DNA of 64,000 nucleotides from Leisingera sp. SS27 (GCF_028368855.1 NZ_JAQNCY010000012.1:1-64000), one strand, 5' to 3'; positions 16,583-25,871 are shown, counted from the first letter of the stretch. A program made the numbers and translations. Notes: generated by a model from the letters alone, not told the origin.

Positions 16583-17890
16583 ATGACCATTTCTTCGTCG
16601 CTGAACGCGGGCGTTTCAGGATTGAGCGCCAACGCCAGCCGGTTGGCTTCCATATCCGATAACATCGCCAACTCCGCGACTCGCGGCTACAAGCGGGTGC
16701 AGACCGACTTCCACTCCATGGTTTTGTCCGGCTCCGGCGGTGCCTACTCGGCGGGCGGCGTGCGCACCACCAATGTCCGCCTGATTGACGAGCGCGGACC
16801 CCTGGTTTCGACTAATAACGCAACTGACCTGGCTGTTCGCGGCCGCGGCATGCTTCCAGTGGCCTCGATCACAGAGGTGGAGGCTGGCGGCAGCCCGACA
16901 ATGCTGCTGACTTCCACCGGGTCGTTCCGTACCGATTCAAATGGGTATCTCTCGACAGAGTCCGGCCTTGTGCTGATGGGCTTCCCGGCGTCTGCTGATG
17001 GCACCATTCCGGACGTTGCGCGTGATACCAGCAATTCTCTGGAACCGATCCATATCGACCTGAATCGCCTGTCGGCAGAGCCGACAACTGAGATCAGCCT
17101 GACCGCAAATCTGCCGGCTTCGGAAACCGACCCTGGCGCAAGCGGTGATCCGGTAGAGCATGTCGTGCAGTATTTTGACAACATGGGCCGGTCAGAAGAG
17201 TTGTCGATCACCTATACTCCGACGGTTGCAGTGGCACCCGCAACGACCGGCACCAATGAATGGACGATGCAGATCGTCGATTCGGCAACTGGCGCAACCG
17301 TTATCGGCGAGTACACGCTGACCTTTGACGACAGTGCGTCAACTGCCGGCACACTTCAAAGCGTGGCCACAGTTACCGGCGGCACCTATGATGCAACGGC
17401 TGGCTCGGTCACGATCACTACTGCCAGCGGTCCGGTCGAGATCAATATCGGAGTTATCGGCGAGCAGAACGGGATGAGCCAACTGGGTGACGAATTTGTT
17501 CCTGGCACAACCGTGAAGGATGGTACCGCGGTTGGTTCCTTTGTGTCCGTTGAAATCAACGAATCCGGGGAAGTCATTGCAAAGTATGACTCCGGAGATA
17601 CCAAGGTCATTTACAAGGTACCGCTGGCGGATGTGTCCAACCTGAACGGTATGCAATCACTGGACTCCCAGACCTATAAACCGACGGATGACTCCGGGGC
17701 GTTCTATCTGTGGGATGCAGGCAATGGCCCGACCGGTGAAATCCTGGGTTACGCCCAAGAGGAGTCCGCCGTCGACGTAGCGACCGAACTGACCGACATG
17801 ATCAAGACCCAGCGGGCTTACTCGTCAAACGCCAAGGTCATTCAGACTGTTGACGAAATGCTGCAGGAAACCACCAACATCAAGCGCTAA
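16583..17890 (+). CDS. flgE: Flagellar hook protein
   Basis: 435 residues, usual for alphaproteobacterial FlgE. The N-terminal axial-protein motif SLNAGVSGLSANASRLASIS, then DNIANSATRGYKR, and the C-terminal ELTDMIKTQRAYSSNAKVIQ are the helices that pack in the rod-hook-filament core. The middle (residues about 80-370) is the variable, surface-exposed D1/D2 part. The protein is exported by the flagellar type III apparatus and forms the flexible hook, whose length is set by FliK (44575). It heads the run flgE-flgK-flgL-flgI. A small stem-loop covers its stop codon. Confidence 0.95.
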   Translation: MTISSSLNAGVSGLSANASRLASISDNIANSATRGYKRVQTDFHSMVLSGSGGAYSAGGVRTTNVRLIDERGPLVSTNNATDLAVRGRGMLPVASITEVEAGGSPTMLLTSTGSFRTDSNGYLSTESGLVLMGFPASADGTIPDVARDTSNSLEPIHIDLNRLSAEPTTEISLTANLPASETDPGASGDPVEHVVQYFDNMGRSEELSITYTPTVAVAPATTGTNEWTMQIVDSATGATVIGEYTLTFDDSASTAGTLQSVATVTGGTYDATAGSVTITTASGPVEINIGVIGEQNGMSQLGDEFVPGTTVKDGTAVGSFVSVEINESGEVIAKYDSGDTKVIYKVPLADVSNLNGMQSLDSQTYKPTDDSGAFYLWDAGNGPTGEILGYAQEESAVDVATELTDMIKTQRAYSSNAKVIQTVDEMLQETTNIKR

Positions 17891-17898
17891 GGCGCTTG
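17881..17898 (+). other. RNA stem-loop overlapping the flgE stop codon
   Basis: CAAGCGC (17881-17887) pairs perfectly with GCGCTTG (17892-17898) and the TAA lies in the 4-base loop. There is no T run, so it is more likely an mRNA-processing or stability element than a terminator. Confidence 0.35.
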
Positions 17899-17938
17899 AT
17901 GTCCCCCCTGACTCTGGCTTCATGAAAGCAGGCTGAAA

Positions 17939-19387
17939 ATGTCAATCTATTCCGCCCTTAACAGCGCGATGACCGGTTTGTCTGCGGCCAGCCGGTCTTC
18001 GCAGATCGTTTCGGAGAACCTGGCCAACGCTCTGACACCCGGCTACACGCGCCGGGTCCTGCATCTGAACAGTCCGGGTGCGGGCGTTCCCGGGGTCCGG
18101 ATTGGCAATGTCCAGCGCCTGAACGACCCGGTTGTGATTTCCAACCGCAGAGTTGCCGAGGCTGAGTACGGCGCGGCCAAGGTGCAGGCTGATTTCTTTG
18201 ACCGGATGTCAGATCTGGTCGGCACCGTTGATGACGAGATGTCATTGGCGTCGCAGTTGTCGGAATTTGAATCTTCACTGATCGAGGTTGTCTCGCGCCC
18301 GGATTCCCAACCCCGGCTCAATGATCTTTCGGTCAAGGCGGAAACTCTTGCGGATTCGATTTCCCGAACGGCTGAGGGACTGCGTGACTTGCGGATCAAC
18401 GCGGACAGCGCGATCAGCAGTCAGGTCAACACCGTTAACCAGGCGCTGAAGGAAATCGAGAAGCTGAACGCGCGCATCATGGTTGTGGAAGCTGGAGGCA
18501 TGGATGCTGTCTCCATGTATGACCAGCGGGACCAGCTGATCGATCAGGTGAACGAGATCATTCCAGTCAATGTGGTTCGGCGCGACAACGGACAGGTGAC
18601 GCTGTACTCGACCGGTGGAGTTAGGCTGTTGGACGGCAAGGCATCTGAGCTGAGCTTCAACCCGTCGCGGGATATCATGCCGCACATGACGCTTGGCAAT
18701 GGCATGCTGTCCGGGCTTGAGGTCGACGGAAGGGCCATTGACACAGGCCCTGACGGTCCGTTGCGGGGCGGCACACTCACGGCCCAGTTCGAAATCCGGG
18801 ACAAAACTGCAGTGGAAGCGCAGGAAGACCTTGATGCGATGGCACGGGATCTGATCGAACGCTTCCAGGACCCGGCACTGGACGGCACGATTGGAGTGAC
18901 CGATGCGGGCATCTTTACCGACGACGGCGGTTTCTTTGACGCTTCCAATACTGTCGGAATTTCCAACCGGATCGAGTTGAATGGTCTGGTGTCTCTAACG
19001 GGCAGCGCAGAGACATGGCGGTTCCGCGACGGGCTTTATTCCGCCGCACCGGGCGACCCTGGCGACTCGAGTCTGCTGCAAGCCTATTCTGACGCGCTGA
19101 ACACCACCCGCACAGTGTCGTCGATCGGCCTTGGGACATCGGATCTGACGGCGAGCACATTGAGCGCGAACCTGTTGTCGCGCTTTGCGCAAGACAACGA
19201 AACGGCCTCACGAGGGTCGGCCTTCGCGGCAACTAGTTTCAACGAGCTGAGTCAGGCAGAGCTTGCACTAGGGGTCGATACCGATGCCGAGCTGCAGAAT
19301 CTGATGCTGGTGGAAAAATACTATGCTGCCAATGCCCGGGTCATCTCCGTTGTAGATGAACTTATGGAAACGCTTCTGAGGATCTGA
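17939..19387 (+). CDS. flgK: Flagellar hook-associated protein 1
   Basis: 482 residues. It begins with the axial motif SIYSALNSAMTGLSAASRSS and SENLANALTPGYTRRV, contains the FlgK-specific AEYGAAKVQADFFDRMSDLV stretch near residue 75, and ends with LMLVEKYYAANARVISVVDE. FlgK and FlgL form the junction between hook and filament. Its gene is 48 bases after flgE and only 3 bases before flgL, so the three are very likely co-transcribed. Confidence 0.95.
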   Translation: MSIYSALNSAMTGLSAASRSSQIVSENLANALTPGYTRRVLHLNSPGAGVPGVRIGNVQRLNDPVVISNRRVAEAEYGAAKVQADFFDRMSDLVGTVDDEMSLASQLSEFESSLIEVVSRPDSQPRLNDLSVKAETLADSISRTAEGLRDLRINADSAISSQVNTVNQALKEIEKLNARIMVVEAGGMDAVSMYDQRDQLIDQVNEIIPVNVVRRDNGQVTLYSTGGVRLLDGKASELSFNPSRDIMPHMTLGNGMLSGLEVDGRAIDTGPDGPLRGGTLTAQFEIRDKTAVEAQEDLDAMARDLIERFQDPALDGTIGVTDAGIFTDDGGFFDASNTVGISNRIELNGLVSLTGSAETWRFRDGLYSAAPGDPGDSSLLQAYSDALNTTRTVSSIGLGTSDLTASTLSANLLSRFAQDNETASRGSAFAATSFNELSQAELALGVDTDAELQNLMLVEKYYAANARVISVVDELMETLLRI

Positions 19388-19390
19388 CGC

Positions 19391-20398
19391 ATGATTATTA
19401 ATTCTTACGGCGATATGGCGCAGCACCTCTTTCTCCGCGGCCGAAATGCGGAGCTTAAGGAAAACGTCACGACTCTTTCCGAGGAGTTTGCAACCGGGAA
19501 AACCTCGAATCTGACTGAACGTCTGGGCGGAGATTTTACCTACTTGGCGGACCTGGAAAGCAACTTGAACCGACTTGACAGTTACATGGTCACCAATAGC
19601 GAAGTGCAGCTGTTTGCCACCACCATTCAAGGCAGCCTTGATAAGGTTCAAAGCCAGGTTCAGGCGATGCGCAATGATATCCTGACGCTTTCGCCGGCGA
19701 TGGATGAGTTTAATGCAGAGCAATTCGGCAGTCAGGCTAAGCAAAGGATGTCCAGTGCCATCAACATGATGAACACCTCTGTCGGCGGCCGCACCATCTT
19801 TGCAGGCACGGCGACGGACACCAAACCGCTCAATGACTCCGGAACGCTGATGGGTGCCATCCTGACGGAAGTGTCAGGGCTGACAACGGCCAATAACATC
19901 ATTCAGGCGGTCAAGGACTGGTTTGATGACCCGGCCGGTTTTGACACTGTAATGTACAATGGCTCGGCAACAGCTCTGCAGCCCGTGACAGTGGGGGAGG
20001 GCGAACAAGTTTCCGTGGGCATCCAAGCTACTGATCCCAACCTCAAACATGCGCTGCAAAGTTATGTGATCACGGCGCTGGCCGACGAGCCCAGTCTCGG
20101 CTTGACCGAGGATGTGAAGATCGACTTGGTCATCGAGGCCAGCAGCGAACTGACGGAAAGCGAAGAGCGGTTGATCAGTGTCCAGGCCGATGTCGGCTTT
20201 ATTGAAGGGCGCCTGGATGCAATCAACGCTCGCAACGAGGCCTCGAAAACAAGCCTGAGCATCGTCAAGAATAACTTGGTCTCAGCCGACCCCTATGAAA
20301 CCTACACCCGGCTGCAGGAAGCACAGACCCAGCTCGAAGGCCTATACACGGTCACCGCGCGCAGCTCCCAGCTTTCCCTGCTGAAGTACATCTCATGA
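19391..20398 (+). CDS. flgL: Flagellar hook-associated protein 3
   Basis: 335 residues, flagellin-like. The N-terminus (SYGDMAQHLFLRGRNAELKE) and the C-terminal coiled helices (RLQEAQTQLEGLYTVTARSS) are those of FlgL rather than flagellin; the central part GGRTIFAGTATDTKPL is the diagnostic FlgL/flagellin junction. It completes the hook-filament junction with FlgK. The last four bases overlap the start of flgI (ATGA). Confidence 0.93.
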   Translation: MIINSYGDMAQHLFLRGRNAELKENVTTLSEEFATGKTSNLTERLGGDFTYLADLESNLNRLDSYMVTNSEVQLFATTIQGSLDKVQSQVQAMRNDILTLSPAMDEFNAEQFGSQAKQRMSSAINMMNTSVGGRTIFAGTATDTKPLNDSGTLMGAILTEVSGLTTANNIIQAVKDWFDDPAGFDTVMYNGSATALQPVTVGEGEQVSVGIQATDPNLKHALQSYVITALADEPSLGLTEDVKIDLVIEASSELTESEERLISVQADVGFIEGRLDAINARNEASKTSLSIVKNNLVSADPYETYTRLQEAQTQLEGLYTVTARSSQLSLLKYIS

Positions 20399-21501
20399 TC
20401 AGAATTCTCCGCCTTTTCATCGCGTGCTTGTTTCTGCTGCCTGCAGTGGCGCAGGCCAATGCCATCCGGCTCAAGGATTTGGTCGAATTTGATGGCGTGC
20501 GCGGCAACGACCTGGTCGGCTACGGTCTGGTTGTTGGCCTTGATGGCACCGGTGACGGGTTGCGCAACTCGCCCTTCACCGAAGAAATCATGTCCAACAT
20601 CCTGGAACGTCTCGGCGTCAACGTGACTGGCGAGCAATTCCGGCCAAAGAATGTTGCCGCGGTCTTTGTGACTGCGACACTTCCGCCGTTTGCGCGTGTC
20701 GGCAGTACAATTGATGTGACAGTGTCTGCGATTGGTGACTCCAAGAGCCTTCTGGGCGGCACCCTGATTATGACCCCGCTGAATGCGGCAGATGGGCAGA
20801 TCTATGCCGTTGCCCAGGGAACGATCCTGGCTGGCGGCGCAGTAGCTGAAGGAGAAGCAGCAGTGGTTACCCAAGGGGTGCCGACTGCCGGGGTAATTCC
20901 GTCGGGTGCCCGGGTCGAGCGGGAAATTGATTTTGACCTGGCGTCACTCAATTCCATGCGGCTGGCGCTGCGGGAACCTGATTTCACCACTGCCGGGCGT
21001 ATTGAGCGGGCGATCAACGCGGAATTTGGCGGGAATGTCGCTCTGATGCGCGACTCCGGCACGGTAGAAGTCGACATTCGCCGTACCAACACACGTTCGA
21101 CTGCTCATGCGGTAGGACGGATCGAAAACATCCTGGTCGAGCCTCAGCGCAAGGCGCGCGTCGTGGTCGATCAGCGCTCCGGCACGATTGTGATGGGCAG
21201 CGATGTTCGGATATCCCGTGTCGCCGTGGCTCAAGGCAATCTGACTTTGCGCATTGAGGAGACACCGCTGGTCGTGCAGCCTAACCCCTTCTCTGATGGT
21301 GAGACAGTTGTCGTGCCGCGCACTGGCGCCGCCATCGAGGAAGAGGAAGGAATACAGCTGGCAGAAGTTCCCGAAACAACGTCGCTGTCCGAAGTTGTCG
21401 CCGGTCTGAATGCCCTAGGCGTATCGCCGCGGGACATGATCGACATTCTCAAAAGCCTCAAGGCGGCGGGAGCCTTGCACGCAGAGTTTGTGGTCCGCTG
21501 A
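20395..21501 (+). CDS. flgI: Flagellar P-ring protein
   Basis: 368 residues with a Sec signal peptide (ILRLFIACLFLLPAVAQA). The mature part has the highly conserved FlgI motifs: IRLKDLVEFDGVRGNDLVGY, GLVVGLDGTGDGLRNSPFT, RPKNVAAVFVTATLPPFA, GGTLIMTPLNAADGQIYAVA and, at the end, ALGVSPRDMIDILKSLKAAG. It assembles the periplasmic P-ring around the rod, helped by the chaperone FlgA (36476). It is the last gene of the motB-flgI run and is followed by a terminator. Confidence 0.96.
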   Translation: MIRILRLFIACLFLLPAVAQANAIRLKDLVEFDGVRGNDLVGYGLVVGLDGTGDGLRNSPFTEEIMSNILERLGVNVTGEQFRPKNVAAVFVTATLPPFARVGSTIDVTVSAIGDSKSLLGGTLIMTPLNAADGQIYAVAQGTILAGGAVAEGEAAVVTQGVPTAGVIPSGARVEREIDFDLASLNSMRLALREPDFTTAGRIERAINAEFGGNVALMRDSGTVEVDIRRTNTRSTAHAVGRIENILVEPQRKARVVVDQRSGTIVMGSDVRISRVAVAQGNLTLRIEETPLVVQPNPFSDGETVVVPRTGAAIEEEEGIQLAEVPETTSLSEVVAGLNALGVSPRDMIDILKSLKAAGALHAEFVVR

Positions 21502-21525
21502 TCTTGGTCTTCTTACGACGCTCGC

Positions 21526-21557
21526 CCCGGCCTTTCTTGTAAGGGCCGGGTTATTTT
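21526..21557 (+). terminator. Intrinsic terminator after flgI
   Basis: CCCGGCC (21526-21532) pairs with GGCCGGG (21544-21550) around an 11-base loop and is followed by TTATTTTTAT. Confidence 0.8.
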
Positions 21558-21867
21558 TATCGCCTGGTGATGCCGTCAGCAGCAGGCTTGGAAGAGAAAG
21601 CTGCCCAGCAAAGGGCGGTTTGCTCTCTTTTGTTCCTTAGCGGCCGGATCTGCCTACGGTGGCATGTGTGTTCAACGAAAGCTGCGTAAACTGGCCGTCT
21701 TGGCTAGGTAACATGTGCGGTCCCGATCCAAGATGAATGTCCGAACTGGCAGGTTATATTTCAAGAAGCGTTCGCGGCTGTGATTCCGGATGCACGTTCA
21801 AACAAAGCCGGGCAGCAGCGGATTCCTTTTCTGGTGCAGCTTGCAGATGGCTTTGCTGCAGAAATAA

Positions 21868-21890
21868 GCCGGACACAAAATGTGCCCGGC
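21868..21890 (-). terminator. Hairpin downstream of fliP
   Basis: GCCGGACACA (21868-21877) pairs with TGTGCCCGGC (21881-21890) with one mismatch. It lies 24 bases past the fliP stop codon; on the minus strand a short TTATTT follows. Confidence 0.6.
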
Positions 21891-21913
21891 GTCTTTAGCT
21901 CGGATCGGAATGT

Positions 21914-22657
21914 TCAGGGATAGTAGCTACGGACCAGTGCAGTGGCGATTAGGCTCCAACCATCGGCGACAACAAAGAACGCCAGCTTGAAGGGCAGGGA
22001 GACGATGGCTGGAGGGACCATCATCATCCCCATCGACATCAGGATCGCGGCAACCACGAGATCAATCACCAGGAATGGCAGGAACACCAGGAAACCGATT
22101 TGAAATGCCCGGGCAATTTCCGACAGCAGAAAGCTTGGCACCAAAGCCGACAAAGGTGCCTCGGGCACCGGGTCCAGGCCCTGAGTCTCGGGTCTAAGGT
22201 CTGCAATTGCGTAAAACGTGTCCGGGTCCAGCCTGTTGGCCATGAATGCCCGGAACGGCTCTAAGCTGCGTGTGATGGCTTCGCCGGGCTCTAGCCGCTC
22301 TTCCAGAAGAGGATTTATGCCTGTGGACCAGGCTTCAGTAAAGACCGGCTCCATAACAAAATAGGTCAGGAACAGCGCCAGGCTAATTATCAGCATGTTT
22401 GGGGGCGCCTGCTGGAGCCCGATTCCCTGCCGGAGGATCGAAAGCACTGTCACCAGGAATGGGAAGCAGGTAATCATGATCAGCAGGCCGGGAGCCAAAC
22501 TGAGTACTGTTATCAGCAGGATCAGCTGAATGGAGCGGGCGGAAATTGACTGCCCGTCTGCCAGAGAAAGGCTCAATTCTTGGGCCAGGGCGGTGTGCGG
22601 CAAAGCCAGCAGAAGCACTGAGACCAGAGCCGCCCGCACAAATGTCGTATTTGTCAT
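21914..22657 (-). CDS. fliP: Flagellar type III export gate protein
   Basis: 247 residues with an N-terminal signal peptide (LLALPHTALA) and four membrane helices, as usual for FliP. Conserved blocks are MITCFPFLVTVLSILRQGIG, QQAPPNMLIISLALFLTYF, PFLVIDLVVAAILMSMGMMM and PFKLAFFVVADGWSLIATAL. FliP, FliQ (38410) and FliR (32894) form the inner-membrane export gate. Its ATG overlaps the fliN stop (ATGA), and it is the last gene of the fliF-fliH-fliN-fliP run. Confidence 0.96.
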   Translation of the reverse strand: MTNTTFVRAALVSVLLLALPHTALAQELSLSLADGQSISARSIQLILLITVLSLAPGLLIMITCFPFLVTVLSILRQGIGLQQAPPNMLIISLALFLTYFVMEPVFTEAWSTGINPLLEERLEPGEAITRSLEPFRAFMANRLDPDTFYAIADLRPETQGLDPVPEAPLSALVPSFLLSEIARAFQIGFLVFLPFLVIDLVVAAILMSMGMMMVPPAIVSLPFKLAFFVVADGWSLIATALVRSYYP

Positions 22658-22950
22658 CCCAAACCGCTTTGCAGATCGGCAATTTCCGTCAGGCGCACGG
22701 CCAACTGGCCCGCCTGGTCACCTTCCAGTTCTTCCAGCTGGCCCCGTGCAACCAGCCGGTCTCCGACATAAAGATCCACTGGGTCTTCAACTCGCTTGTC
22801 CAAAGTCAGGATCGCGTTCTCACCCAAGCTGACAAGGTCGCGGATCAATGGTCTTGCCTTGCCGACCGAGACGACCACTTCGACAGGAACCGAAACGAAA
22901 GGGTTGCTCGCATCAGCAGATTTCATGTTCAGATCGGCCGCGTCATCCAT
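22654..22950 (-). CDS. fliN: Flagellar motor switch protein FliN
   Basis: 98 residues from the ATG at 22950, which has GAGGA 8 bases upstream; the open frame runs further up but through fliH. The single SpoA/surface-presentation domain is clear: PVEVVVSVGKARPLIRDLVS, ENAILTLDKRVEDPVDLYVG and DRLVARGQLEE. FliN forms the base of the cytosolic C-ring with FliM and FliG. Neither partner gene is in this locus. It overlaps both neighbours by a few bases, so translation is coupled. Confidence 0.92.
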   Translation of the reverse strand: MDDAADLNMKSADASNPFVSVPVEVVVSVGKARPLIRDLVSLGENAILTLDKRVEDPVDLYVGDRLVARGQLEELEGDQAGQLAVRLTEIADLQSGLG

Positions 22951-23542
22951 AGTGGCTGTCCTCATTTGCGTGATAGGTAAAGGCTTCGATCGAATCCTGA
23001 ATGGACTCGAGAAGTGCGTCGCAGTTGATTTCGCACTCCGCGCCGCCAACACTCAGATAAGCTTGGCCTGGCGACAGAACGCTGTCTTCCCTCACCGTCA
23101 CGGGCACGGAAAACTTCTCCGGTAACAGACTGCGAACTGCAGCACCTTCACCAGGAGAAACCACGATTTGCATCGGCTGGTCGGTCTGCCCCTTGGCCAT
23201 GCCGGCCAGCTGATCGACGATATGATGCCCGAAGGAAGCCGCCATTGCATCCGGAAGAACCGCACTGGTTAGGACCTTGAACATCGGATCCAGCGAGTCG
23301 AGCAGCTGGCTTTGCGCTTCTTGGTAGGTAAAATTCAGGTCTTCAAGCGAGCTGGCAAGTTCGGCGGAGATCCGAGTGTTTTCCTGGTCCTTTGCCGTCA
23401 CCGCGTCATCCCAGCCGGCACTATAGCCGTTCTCAAAGGATGCCAGACGCTGTTCCTCAATGAGCTCCTCGGAAATAGAAGGCAGAGCAGGCTCCACCGG
23501 TGTCTTCATACCGAAGTCTTCTAGCAAATGTGCAATCGTCAT
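22943..23542 (-). CDS. fliH: FliH-like flagellar assembly protein
   Basis: 199 residues between fliF and fliN, the place of fliH (flbE in Caulobacter). The N-terminal third is acidic; residues about 35-85 (SFENGYSAGWDDAVTAKDQE onwards) are the helical FliH/YscL part, and the C-terminal half has the alpha/beta fold seen in the family (GGAECEINCDALLESIQDSI). FliH holds the export ATPase FliI (39888) in check and docks it to the C-ring. Similarity is modest, and position supports the call. Its ATG overlaps the fliF stop. Confidence 0.75.
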   Translation of the reverse strand: MTIAHLLEDFGMKTPVEPALPSISEELIEEQRLASFENGYSAGWDDAVTAKDQENTRISAELASSLEDLNFTYQEAQSQLLDSLDPMFKVLTSAVLPDAMAASFGHHIVDQLAGMAKGQTDQPMQIVVSPGEGAAVRSLLPEKFSVPVTVREDSVLSPGQAYLSVGGAECEINCDALLESIQDSIEAFTYHANEDSHYG

Positions 23543-25218
23543 CAGGCCTGCTCCTTACTCTCTTCCAGCCAGCCACGCAGGATTTGGACCGTTTCTTCTT
23601 GCCGCTCACCGATAAGGCTGCGCAGGCGGTCGACGGGATCGCCCGCGCTGCCGCCCATGGCAGGTAATCCGATGGCTCCCATCATGTCTCCCGTGCCCAT
23701 TTCAGGCAGGCCGCCCAGTGGTTCGAATTGTCCGGTTTCGTTGTTTTCAATTTCGCCATCCAAAGCCAGCCCTGCGCCTAGGTCAGGCGCGGTCATGAAG
23801 CCATCGCCGCCCATTCCGGGAAGGCCAGGCAACCCATCAGCGCCACCACCAGATGCTGGAAGCGCAGTTGCCGAGGCCCCTTGGTTCGACAAAATCGGTC
23901 TCACAACAAACAGGCCCAAAATCAGGCTTACGATGGCGAGAGCTGCTATTTGGATCAGCGACATGGCGTCAAAATTCAGGTTGTCCATGAAAGAAGAAGT
24001 CACCGCGACGCCCTGCGGTTCAACGGACGGCAATTCCATTGATTTGAGCGTGATCACGTCTCCACGGTCGGCATCAAAGCCGACTGCCGCAGAAATCAGT
24101 TCCCGCATTGCTGCCAATTCTTCTTCGGGGCGGGGCTGGAAAACGGATTCTCCGGTCTCGTTGGTAACGGCAGTGCCATTGATCAGGACGGCAACGGTCA
24201 GGCGTTTGATCGCACCCGGACCGCGAAGAATTTCCTTTTCAGTTTCCGAGATCTCATAGTTGATTCTCTCACGGGTAGCGCTGGTGTTCGCTTTGGAACC
24301 TTGGCCAGAGGCTGCGTCGCCATCAGGAATATTGGATGCAACCGTGACCTCGCCGGACTGGTTTGTGGATGAATCAGCACGCTCTTCGACATCGGTGCTG
24401 ACAGCAACGCGGCTTTTCGGATCCACAAGTTTCTCGCGGATTGATTCGGTGTCAGTGATGGTTTCCACACTCACCTCGACGACCGCATTGCCCTGGCCCA
24501 CGCGGGCCTCGACAAGCCGCAGTACGCGTTCGCGAATCGTTTGCGAGCGGTCATCGGTGCCTGCTGCTGCGGCGGCAGTCGTATCAGCGGAGCCGATAAG
24601 GGCGCCATTGGCATCAATTACCGCCACATTGTCGACAGCGAGGCCAGTAACAGCGGACGACACGAGAAAACGGATTGCATTGGCCTGAGCGGGTGTGATC
24701 GGAGACCCCATCGGTACGATAGAGACCGAAGCTGTTGGTTCTACAGTCCGCTGAAAGGGATTCGAGCCTGTATTTGCAATATGTACCCGCGCCTGGCTCA
24801 CATGCGGGCTGGCGACGATGGTGCGGGCCAGTTCGCCTTCCTTGGCACGCCAGTATGCGGCATCGAACATCTGCGATGTTGTGCCAAAACCACTAAGTGA
24901 ATCAAGGAGTTCATATCCCTTACCGCCATTGGCAGGCAGACCTTCGCTGGCCAGTGTCATACGAAGTTCATCGCGTTGCGTGGACGGCACATAAATCGAC
25001 CCGCCGCGCACTTCAAATTGGGTGCCGCGCTGTTCCAGCGCCCGCACCACGTCCCCTGCCGAGCCGCTTTCCAGCCCGGCATAGAGAAGTGTCATTGTTG
25101 GCTTGCTTGCCACATGGGACATCGCGATGACGCTGAGAATCATGATCACCGTGGCTCCCACGGCAATCAGACGCTTTTTCATGTCCATTTCTGCCCAGAC
25201 ATTCTTGATCTGCTGCAC
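23542..25218 (-). CDS. fliF: Flagellar MS-ring protein
   Basis: 558 residues from a GTG at 25218, chosen because GGAGG lies 5 bases upstream; the frame continues 13 codons further but without a site. Two membrane helices (about residues 12-32 and 420-440) flank the periplasmic ring-building motifs: LYAGLESGSAGDVVRALEQR, GKGYELLDSLSGFGTTSQMF, and the EGELARTIVASPHVSQARVH block. The cytosolic tail, which should bind FliG, is present with LRSLIGERQEETVQILRGWL, although no fliG gene is nearby. It starts the minus-strand run to fliP from the shared CtrA-type promoter region. Confidence 0.95.
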   Translation of the reverse strand: MQQIKNVWAEMDMKKRLIAVGATVIMILSVIAMSHVASKPTMTLLYAGLESGSAGDVVRALEQRGTQFEVRGGSIYVPSTQRDELRMTLASEGLPANGGKGYELLDSLSGFGTTSQMFDAAYWRAKEGELARTIVASPHVSQARVHIANTGSNPFQRTVEPTASVSIVPMGSPITPAQANAIRFLVSSAVTGLAVDNVAVIDANGALIGSADTTAAAAAGTDDRSQTIRERVLRLVEARVGQGNAVVEVSVETITDTESIREKLVDPKSRVAVSTDVEERADSSTNQSGEVTVASNIPDGDAASGQGSKANTSATRERINYEISETEKEILRGPGAIKRLTVAVLINGTAVTNETGESVFQPRPEEELAAMRELISAAVGFDADRGDVITLKSMELPSVEPQGVAVTSSFMDNLNFDAMSLIQIAALAIVSLILGLFVVRPILSNQGASATALPASGGGADGLPGLPGMGGDGFMTAPDLGAGLALDGEIENNETGQFEPLGGLPEMGTGDMMGAIGLPAMGGSAGDPVDRLRSLIGERQEETVQILRGWLEESKEQA

Positions 25219-25276
25219 ATTAACCTCCGTCGCACCGGCGTTCTCTCCGGCATGCAACTGTTTTGACGGATCGGCC

Positions 25277-25291
25277 TTAACATTCGGTTAG
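25277..25291. promoter_or_regulatory. CtrA-like box between divergent fliF and fliL
   Basis: TTAA-CATTCGG-TTAG matches TTAA-N7-TTAA at 7 of 8 positions. It sits 59 bases from the fliF GTG and 46 bases from the fliL ATG, so one site could serve both operons. Confidence 0.55.
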
Positions 25292-25337
25292 TTCCTCGCA
25301 GGTTATGAAGAAGCTGCACGACGTTTTAGGGATAGCC

Positions 25338-25862
25338 ATGACAGACGCTGCAGTAGATATCGAAGCAGAAACCCCGGCCAAGAAAGGCAAAATGCCCCTG
25401 ATTATTGGGGCAGTGCTGGCGCTGGCAGGGGCAGGCGGCGGATTCTTCGCCGTTCAGTCAGGCCTTCTTCCCTTTGGTCAGAAAGCGGCGCCAGAACCGG
25501 CGCACGCGGCCGAAGTGGCGCCAGAAGGCGTGGACACAGGTGAGACGGCGACGGATATCGCCAATCTTGCCTTCATCGAAATGGACCCGATTCTGATTAC
25601 CCTGCGCAAAGCCAGCGGTTTGAAGCATCTCAGGTTCCGCGCGCAACTAGAGGTCAGCCTGGCGCATCAGGCTGAAGTCGAAAGAGTCCTCCCGCGGGTT
25701 GTCGATGTCCTGAACAGCTATCTGAGAGCATTGGAGCTGGAGGATCTGGCAGATCCGATGGCTCTGCCGAAACTGAGAGCGCAGATGCTGCGGCGGATCA
25801 ATATAGCCACCGGTCAGGGCCGGGTGCGTGATCTGCTGATCATGGATTTCGTACTGAACTAG
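25338..25862 (+). CDS. fliL: Flagellar basal-body-associated protein FliL
   Basis: 174 residues from the ATG at 25338; an ATG at 25305 in frame would add 11 residues and cannot be excluded. One membrane helix (MPLIIGAVLALAGAGGGFFA) is followed by an acidic, alanine-rich linker and the periplasmic FliL domain: FIEMDPILITLRKASGLKHL, RVLPRVVDVLNSYLRALELE, and MLRRINIATGQGRVRDLLIM. FliL surrounds the stator and supports torque. It begins the run fliL-unknown-motE-motA. A second FliL is encoded at 35233. Confidence 0.9.
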   Translation: MTDAAVDIEAETPAKKGKMPLIIGAVLALAGAGGGFFAVQSGLLPFGQKAAPEPAHAAEVAPEGVDTGETATDIANLAFIEMDPILITLRKASGLKHLRFRAQLEVSLAHQAEVERVLPRVVDVLNSYLRALELEDLADPMALPKLRAQMLRRINIATGQGRVRDLLIMDFVLN

Positions 25863-25871
25863 GAGGACGGG

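Larger units (their letters stand above)
21502..21913. other. Non-coding gap between convergent flgI and fliP
   Basis: About 410 bases. It contains the flgI terminator on the left and a hairpin at 21868-21890 on the right. The middle 300 bases show no gene I can support. Confidence 0.6.

Noticed and set aside
21713-21923. An open, fairly protein-like frame in the flgI-fliP gap.
   Set aside because: It has no early start codon, follows a stop directly, and runs through the fliP terminator into the fliP end.
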